From Leucogyrophana mollusca (lineage: Eukaryota > Basidiomycota > Agaricomycetes > Boletales): a stretch of 15,529 bases of DNA. The notes under the pieces are model-generated. The model worked only from the letters and a program-made list of their open reading frames with translations. It did no database searches and had not been told where the DNA came from. The first letter of the stretch is position 1; each line of letters starts with the position of its first letter. This document shows positions 9,324-15,529 of the stretch, piece after piece. The translations under genes and the position numbers were made by a program. The stretch covers positions 1-15,529 of the forward strand of contig MU266772.1 in NCBI GenBank assembly GCA_021014945.1. Reading direction: 5' to 3'.

Positions 9324-12285
9324 TTAAAGTGGGCGAAAAGCTATGACGCTGAGGAGTTCATGCTGAACGGCGTCGACATCGATGCCCTGTACACTCCCTT
9401 GGAGCCACAAGTCCGCCTTCTCCTTCATGCCGTCTGCCTCGACCCCACAACAAAGACTCATCCACGCCCAAGCGAGGAAAGCGGCAGCGACTTCATCGCC
9501 CAGACCATATTTCTGCAACACAACTTGTGCAGTGTCTCCGCCCAGATTGTTCAGCAAGTCGATTACAGAAGCGGAGTTGGAGCCGAAGCCACCGTCAAAG
9601 AGCTGCAGGCGAGCAAGTGTAAGTAGGACCTCTTCCTTGGTGTCCACCATCTTGTTATCCTTGCCATTATCCTCCGTCCACTCATCACCCATCAAGCGGT
9701 GCGCGGGCGGCGCATCATATGTGTGGGATAGCCGGGTCCCCGAGCCCTGAATTGCAGAAAGCAGTGCGGTCCTAGTCGCTGTGGATGACTGGCTTTGGAG
9801 TTGTAACATCCCGACAGGACGACGCGGTGCCGACATCGTGAAGGGTTGTTGTTGTGGTGGTGGTACAAACGCCTCACGCTCACGCTCGCGCCCACTCTCG
9901 GGGCGCCAGGGAGATGGTGATGCCAAGGGCGCGCCAAAAAGCATGTGAGACAGTCCCGCGGAAGGTGGCGGTGACTGCGGTGCTGGTGCCGGGGACGCCA
10001 TCGGACGTGGCCGCGGGGGCACCACGCGAGGTGGTGGCGGCAGCGCCGCGCTGCTCGCAGGGGGGCGCGACGCATGCCGCGCTCGCTTCTTGGGCAGTTC
10101 GTGGATTGGCTCGTGTGGGTGATTTGGCTCGCGCGGGCGGCTCGGCCCCGCGTTCAGGGCCGTCCCGGGCGCCCGCATCTGGTACGCAGCGGCATACGCA
10201 GGGAAACCGGGTGCTATGGACGCCTGGTTCCCGCGCGTGGCGGCGTCAACAGGGACGGGTGGCCCCTGGCTATTGTCTACGGCGATGAAGCTTGTGAAAC
10301 GACTCGTTAGGCCGTAAGTCGTCCCAAGGCGGATAATAGCTGTCTTCTGTGCGTCCGGCTCTCCCGACTCTTCGAGCTCTGCGATGAGCACCTTGGCAGC
10401 GCAAGTATGCATGAACGCAGTCCCAAGTGGACGCGTCATACTTTGGACAGGCACTCGTACTTCAACGGGAGTGCTTGTCGCTGGAACGAAGCCAGAAATC
10501 TTGATCACTGACTCGCGGGTGGTGGTGTCGCGAGGAACGATCGCGAAGATCTGGAGGCGCGTAGAAGGAAAGAGACTCGGGATGATAGAGGGTGCCTGCC
10601 GAATGCCTGCCAGTGGCCCGAGATCACTGGTCTCGTGCTCAATGTCTGGCTCGAACAAATTAATCGTCTCTCCTGGAGTCACAGAACGTTCGCGCTGTGG
10701 TTGCGGGGCTTGCCACGTCACTTCAACGTTGACGATGGGTGCCATTCGTGCTGCAGATACGAGCCTGGCACATTTGCCTATGTATTGCTCTTCGGAGTTG
10801 ATGATGTACACGGAAGTTCCTCCTCCGGCTCGAGCAATCCCATCGCATGTCTCGGTAGAGACGCCGTTGCCCATGCCCACGGTGAACACGCGCATAAACA
10901 TGCTATCGCTGGCACGATTGTGAATGGCCGTCTTGGTCTTTGACATGCAATCCTCCACGTCCCAAGCTCCACCGTCGGTCAAAAGAAAGATGGAAACTGG
11001 CTTGGAAAGTCGTGCAGGAAGTGACTGGTAGACGGCATCTATTGCTCGGGCGATTTCTGTACCGCCGTAGTTGGCTGTCATTTCGCTGTAAGAGAGAGGT
11101 CAGTATTTGTGGATGACGCAAGGCATATGCTAACTTGATGTGATTCATAGCCATATCAACCGTATTCTGGTCATAAACCCTGCTGTTTGACCAAAGCGAA
11201 GTTACCGTAGATCCGAAGGAGAATATATTGAAGAGTGTGCCCTTTGAAGGCAGGCCCTTCAAGAGGACGGTGAGTGCTGCTCGAGTCATTTGCATTTTGA
11301 CGCCCCTCATGCTTCCGCTGCGGTCGACAACAAAGATGTACTCCATACCATGGGGGGACTCAATAGGTTTGAACCGTGGTACGAGCGTAAGCCCGATAGC
11401 GTCCGTTTGGTGGTCGGGAGAGGGATGGGGCTCGATGAAAGCGCGAGGCTTATCGAGCTCGTCAGCAGTGATGACGAGGATGACGTCCTTGGAAGGGCTG
11501 GAAACATCAGTGCGCCGGACACTGAGGGTGGCGAAATTGGCGTCTGGTCCAACAGAGGCGTCTACATGCGCTGGCCTGCCATGGTTGACAGCAATGCTGA
11601 GTCCAGACGGGGAGGATACCGATCGGATACGGCCCGCCTGTTGAACAAAGACGTCCATCGTAAATGGGACGTCCTCGTGGGCTATCGAGTTGAAGATATT
11701 GTGCGTAGGCGCCTGCCCGTAGCGCTGCATATAGGCTCGCGGAAGGGTGAACCGGACTTGGTTTAGAGATTCATCATCAGTGAGAGTGTGGATGTAAGTC
11801 AGGTTTATTGTGATCGTCTCCTGAGGAAGCACGTTCCCGACGCAGATAGAGAACACTAATGCATTCAGCTTACGACATAATAAGATAAGAAGTCGACCAC
11901 ACATACAATCTTTCGTTTGCTCCTCGCCCAGTGCTGCGGTGTGGCCTACAGCCAGGGCAACGTCGAGCTCTCTCCGAGCTTGCTCTTTCTCTTTGACCAC
12001 ACCAGTAACCTTGGTGCCATCTTGGCGAATCATCTCGAAGTCGCATATAGCAGCGCTGGAAAGCACGCTGAAAGTGTAGGTGACTCGGTTTGCGGCGAAG
12101 TCAGTCTGGTTGTGAAATTCTTGAGAGAGAGTCACCCGAGAATGTACGTCGATGATTGACACATCGATCTTACACCCCTTGAGAATAAGGGGAGGTGGGG
12201 TCACGGGAGGACCACCCAGGTCAAGAGTATAGGATGTTACAAAGCAGGAGGGGGGCAAAAGGGGCCGTAGGTTGGTGGACACCAT
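9324..12285 (-). CDS. VIT and von Willebrand factor A domain protein (three exons)
   Basis: The domain order is that of inter-alpha-trypsin inhibitor heavy chains and PARP4-like proteins, but without a secretion signal, so probably intracellular. Inferred exons in reading order are 11907-12285, 11135-11855 and 9324-11085, giving 953 residues. The VIT domain spans about 15-170, with the LFSICVGNVLPQETI motif at the first junction. The VWA domain starts near 297 and keeps the full metal-ion site: DRSGS (Asp304, Ser306, Ser308), Thr376 in NYGGTEI, and Asp404 in LLTDGG. A middle region (about 415-640) is followed by a Pro/Ala/Arg-rich linker with KKRAR, then a C-terminal helical domain (LARLQLFDGGFGS and onward). 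The open frame extends upstream to 12477, but a TATA-like element at 12382-12390 and the VIT position favour the ATG at 12285. Ligand and cellular role are unknown. Confidence 0.9.
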
Positions 12286-13409
12286 GCTTGACCCAAGTAT
12301 TCCAAGGTTCGCAAAGTACGATGGAGGGATTTTGGTGGGTAATAAGCTTGCAGTTAGTCTGCGCTTTCTCAAGATTCGCGGCCTTTTAAGCACTGGGAGA
12401 GACATGCGGTGCAGACGCAGACTGATGCGGCTGTTTGACGCCCAGGATAGCAAGTAAAGGTCTGAGCGCCAGTGCAAAGGTACCAGCCCCTTTCAATGAC
12501 TACTATTGGCTGTCACTGCCTTGGCGGGACCGCGACTAGACGCTGTGCATGAAGATACTCGGGAACTCCCACTCATCACATGCAGCGAACCGGAGAACCA
12601 ACTTCCGAAGAAGTTGGAAGAACTGCGGTGATATTCTTTAGATTTGCCCAGCGTCGTCAGTATGATGTCAGGCTGTTAGACACCACTGACAACGCACCAG
12701 TTTGTTCGGCTCGACTATCAGAAGAGGGGGGGGGGGGTTCGCCTTATCCAATTGCACTCGGGTATATCTTTTTTGGAGAGATAGCCCACGACTCACGAGA
12801 ACCTAACTGGCAGAAGAAAACACGAGTCAGCAGTACAGGCGATGGACGATGGGCGTCAGGGTCATGCTTTGGGAAAATTCGCGCATATCACGACCAGTCG
12901 AAGGTTATCGAAAGTCACCGACATGTAGCCATTTACCTTATCCCGACTCTGTTGTTTCCATCCGGGCCGCTATAGTTACACATTGAATGAGTCGTTTGTG
13001 CTTGTTGGTTTGTGAAGCCGTTGCCAAATAGCCACAAACAACCACTTCGCATTGTCCTACTTAGATCGTCCGCGATTGCTTCGCTAGCGTCCTCATGTAG
13101 GTTCCAGTTTTTCCGCATCTGATATTGTTTCCATGGATATGAAAGCGTATCCTGGTAACATGGCTTGGTTACAGGATCTGTGTGGGCCCAGGTATGTAAA
13201 GTGCTCGAAAATTACTAAAGAGGGCTATTTCACTTGGGCGAGCTTGTCGCGCTCTTTCGTGATTTCTGCTCGATGGCCCATGCAATCCATCTTGCGGGCG
13301 GGTACTTAAACAGCACGAACTTTCATACGGATCCATCAACAGCCCCAGTATCCGAACTATACAGTCTAACACCGAAGCATTTCCAGCTTGGACATCCTCA
13401 TCACTCGAG
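12286..13409. promoter_or_regulatory. Divergent intergenic region of about 1.1 kb
   Basis: This gap separates the starts of two divergent genes. Toward the VWA gene it has a TATA-like CTTAAAAGG (minus strand, 12382-12390, about 100 nt from the ATG) and a CCAAT box on the minus strand at 12504-12508. An 8-bp inverted repeat with a 4-nt loop lies at 12598-12617, and a run of 12 G at 12726-12737. A 131-codon open frame at 12580-12975 spans the G run and has no family signal. I see no convincing gene in the middle part. Confidence 0.5.
13303..13311 (+). promoter_or_regulatory. TATA-like element of the small gene
   Basis: TACTTAAAC lies about 104 nt upstream of the ATG at 13410. The stretch between is rich in C and A (CATCAACAGCCCCAG and CATCCTCATCACTC), typical of fungal 5' leaders. 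The role is inferred from position. Confidence 0.5.
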
Positions 13410-13634
13410 ATGTCTTTCACCACCATTGACACACCATTCACCCTCTTCCCTACCTGCCCAGCATCACCTAACGCATTCGCCATCTTCGCTCAGGCTCAAA
13501 GCCCCCGCGATGATCATATCATGTATGAGGACCTTCGTCAAGTCTTCGGCTCTTCCAACGGACGCACGGCTCAGAAGAAGTCGAGCTCCAGCTCGCTGAA
13601 GGGTAGCTTGAGGAAGATATTGGGCACCAAGTAG
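13410..13634 (+). CDS. Small intronless hypothetical protein (74 residues)
   Basis: I do not recognise the family. The frame uses codons in a very biased way: all six Phe are TTC, all five Lys are AAG and both Asn are AAC, a pattern expected of a real and well-expressed fungal gene and not of a chance frame. The N-terminal half (TIDTPFTLFPTCPASPNAF) is hydrophobic and Pro-rich with no signal peptide. The middle has DDHIMYEDLRQVFG, and the C terminus is Ser/Lys-rich and basic (SSSSSLKGSLRKILGTK), possibly an amphipathic helix for membrane or nucleic acid contact. A TATA-like element sits about 104 nt upstream. An antisense frame (13169-13483) overlaps it but lacks this codon bias. Confidence 0.72.
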   Translation: MSFTTIDTPFTLFPTCPASPNAFAIFAQAQSPRDDHIMYEDLRQVFGSSNGRTAQKKSSSSSLKGSLRKILGTK

Positions 13635-14316
13635 AAAGATAGCTCTGGGATAATACCCGCATGCAACCTGCGCAACTCTAGCAAACGGCACAGTCGTGTC
13701 TCCCTCCACGGGACTTTGCGTTGTCACTTGGAAGAACGGAGTGTCCGCCAAGCGTTCTGCATAACCCACGGTGTGCTCTGCACTTCCCGAATACTCCGCA
13801 CTTGCGGCGTTTCCAGCTGTCTCCGGCTGCGGTATCCGGATCCCAGCAGCCATTCCACGCAGACACGCAGACTGTCGAAGCCACCGTGCGCAGAACACGC
13901 AGCATCTACTTCGGCACAACAAACGTCAGGCTTCCTGTCATGAATTGCGCCCTCGCCATTATTGGGCAACGGGATGGGTATGGAATGATGGAAGCGATGG
14001 TCAATTAGGATTATCCAACTCGAACAGAGAAGTACATTTTTCAGCGCAGTTCAATGATTATGTACCCCATCCACCCATCGACCGTCCTCTTCACACACCC
14101 CAAATTTGAGTTCTCCCAGCTATTGTGGTTCCATTTCTGAAACGACCAATAGGTCGAAGCTTGATCTGCGGTCACACTTCGTATACCAGACGCACAGCAG
14201 ATCATCAGCCAAAAAGCAAAAGCGATGGGATAGATATAATACAATTCCAAAATGTACGTGTGGTGTAAGTACTTACAATCCGCCCGAAATCCCTTCCACG
14301 ATTACAAAACAAGTTA
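13635..14316. other. Intergenic region, no confirmed gene
   Basis: These 682 bp lie between the ends of two convergent genes. Between about 13640 and 13920 several frames stay open on both strands, including a minus-strand register that runs on under the small gene. I could not match any of them to a family, and none shows the codon bias of the small gene. The part from 13950 to 14316 is A/T-richer with no clear feature; it probably holds the 3' end of the kinase transcript. Confidence 0.4.
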
Positions 14317-15529
14317 TTAGGAGTGACGCGCAACCTTCTGAGGCTTCGTCTCTTCATCGCCAGAACCTGCTATGAGCCGTCGTTTGGAAGAGGCACTGGT
14401 GTTGGGTGTGGGATGGTAACTTCTCGCCTGCGCGGAATCGCGATTGCTTAGGTAGGTCGAGTACGAGGACTGTTGCTTCTTCGTTAGGAGGACTTCGCCG
14501 GCGATAGGCTGACGGGCAGCTCGATCGGCTTCCGGCCACTTTGTGCGGTCTGCGACAGCCGCTCGCAAAGTCTCGAGCAGCCAGTCGGACGTTTCGATCT
14601 TCTTGCAGTCGGCGTCGTAATTGAATGACCGTAAAGACACAAGGAGCTTTGGTACCCTTGCAGGGTTTGCCTCGGCCAGGACGCCGGCATCATCTTCGCG
14701 TTCCTGAACGGTCGGTGGGGTTCTATACCGGACACCGATAGTCTTGCTAAGAGTGCGTAACAATTCCCCCAAAGGCGATGTCGTCTGAAATGTTTCAGGA
14801 ATATAACGGTCCGCGATAAGAGTAGTCGCCTTCCACGCGCCGCCAACAACGTGTCCACTTTCCTGCTTCATTTCGTCAAAAACATCGCGGAGGTGATTGC
14901 CCCGAGTGTCTGGGGTCATAGCACTGGGTGTGTAGGCGATCGCTGTGTGTGAGGTTACATGCAAGAAGGACTCGATATCGTCCTTGCGCTCTTGCGGCAG
15001 CTTCGGGTTTTGCAGGATAGCCGCCGACATAAACTGCCATGTGCCCTGAAGGTGAGGGTGGGTCGACGACTGAACTCGTATAAACTGATGACAAATGCTT
15101 ACGGTGCGATCTCGACGTCTGCGTTGGTTTTTCAGGCGATCAATGTCCTTGGAGAGGTCCCAATCGATCAAGAGAGCCTCTTCAGCAATCAATATAATGT
15201 TGCCGGCACTGACGTCGCGGTGGAGAACTTTGGCACTCTCGTATGCATACTTGTGCGCTGCAGGATGCTACGATTAACCTCTGTCCTCCTCTCAAACGAT
15301 GTAACGCACCTTCGACAGCATCCCCCATACCTGTGATGAGCTCGAAAGTGGAGTTAAACGTCGTAAGCACACGCCCAACGACGCCTAGGACCATCCGGTA
15401 ATGGATGTGGCCCGTCACCTCCCATTGCGGTTTGCACGCCCAAGCTTCTTCCACCATCTGCTGTGTGACAGTCATACTCCCGATTCCACCGACGTCGTTT
15501 CCACGATCGAAGGGGGCAATATGAGGAAC
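14317..15529 (-). CDS. Fungal-type protein kinase (FunK1), 5' end outside window
   Basis: FunK1 kinases are a fungal-specific group, greatly expanded in mushroom-forming fungi, and probably phosphorylate proteins; substrates are unknown. Inferred exons in reading order are 15310-15529 (open at the edge), 15103-15257 and 14317-15045, giving 367 residues of the C-terminal part. The catalytic loop VLHRDVSAGNII follows the first junction; its Asp is the proton acceptor. LLIDWDLSK replaces the usual DFG motif with DWD, normal for the family. After the second junction come RTGTWQFMSAAILQNP and the ERKDDIESFLHV signature. The tail (SSKRRL, QKVARHS) is basic and short, as in relatives. The ATP-binding lobe is beyond the right edge. 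The second intron (15046-15102, 57 nt) is stop-free and in frame. No disabling change is seen in the visible part. Confidence 0.93.

Noticed and set aside
10384..10923. 179-codon open frame on the plus strand, with others at 9854-10288 and 11290-11766
   Set aside because: All are antisense to exons of the VIT-VWA gene, whose reading is confirmed by the metal site and domain order.
12286..12477. Upstream extension of the VIT-VWA protein by 64 codons
   Set aside because: The frame is open, but the peptide is Arg/Leu/Ser-rich without family likeness, and the TATA-like element at 12382-12390 lies inside it, which suggests it is 5' leader. It is not excluded.
12580..12975. 131-codon open frame on the plus strand
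   Set aside because: It crosses a run of 12 G, has no recognisable domain, no codon bias and no splice partners; best taken as chance.
13169..13483. 104-codon open frame on the minus strand
   Set aside because: It overlaps the small plus-strand gene, whose TTC/AAG/AAC codon bias and upstream TATA-like element favour the plus strand.
1..15529. Mobile element, tRNA, rRNA or CRISPR array
   Set aside because: No terminal repeats, transposase or reverse transcriptase motifs, cloverleaf boxes or regularly spaced repeats were seen on reading both strands.

Overview
This window looks like nuclear DNA of a filamentous basidiomycete, most likely an Agaricomycete. The evidence is the dense set of short introns (21 inferred, 48-64 nt), the compact spacing of genes on both strands, a fungal-specific FunK1 kinase, and fungal Atg9, Irs4/Tax4-type and Ecm15-type proteins. 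I see no bacterial operon structure, transposon, tRNA, rRNA or CRISPR array.

Layout, left to right. (1) 1-527 is a leader region with a TATA-like palindrome. (2) 528-2440 (+) is a four-exon gene for a 584-residue protein of unknown function with Ser/Asp-rich stretches. (3) 2758-6116 (+) is a complete nine-exon ATG9 gene (971 residues), the membrane protein of autophagy. (4) 6335-6969 (-) is a small six-exon gene of the MTH1187/YkoF/Ecm15 family. It has only 119 residues, but its model needs a 5-nt microexon and a GC-AG intron. (5) 7181-8945 (+) is an Irs4/Tax4-type protein with a C-terminal EH domain; it shares a 211-bp divergent promoter with gene 4. (6) 9324-12285 (-) is a VIT + von Willebrand A domain protein of 953 residues with an intact metal-binding site. 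(7) 13410-13634 (+) is a short intronless gene (74 residues) with very biased codon use. (8) 14317-15529 (-) is the C-terminal two thirds or so of a FunK1 protein kinase, cut by the right edge.

The genes do not form an obvious single pathway. ATG9 (autophagy) and the Irs4-type protein (phosphoinositide control; in yeast also linked to autophagy) are loosely related, but this spacing is normal for fungal housekeeping genes. I see no clearly novel multi-gene system. The most notable signals are at gene-structure level: the microexon, the non-canonical intron flanked by a 7-nt repeat, several stop-free introns divisible by three, and the small codon-biased gene. All exon coordinates were deduced by hand from splice signals, reading frame and family motifs.
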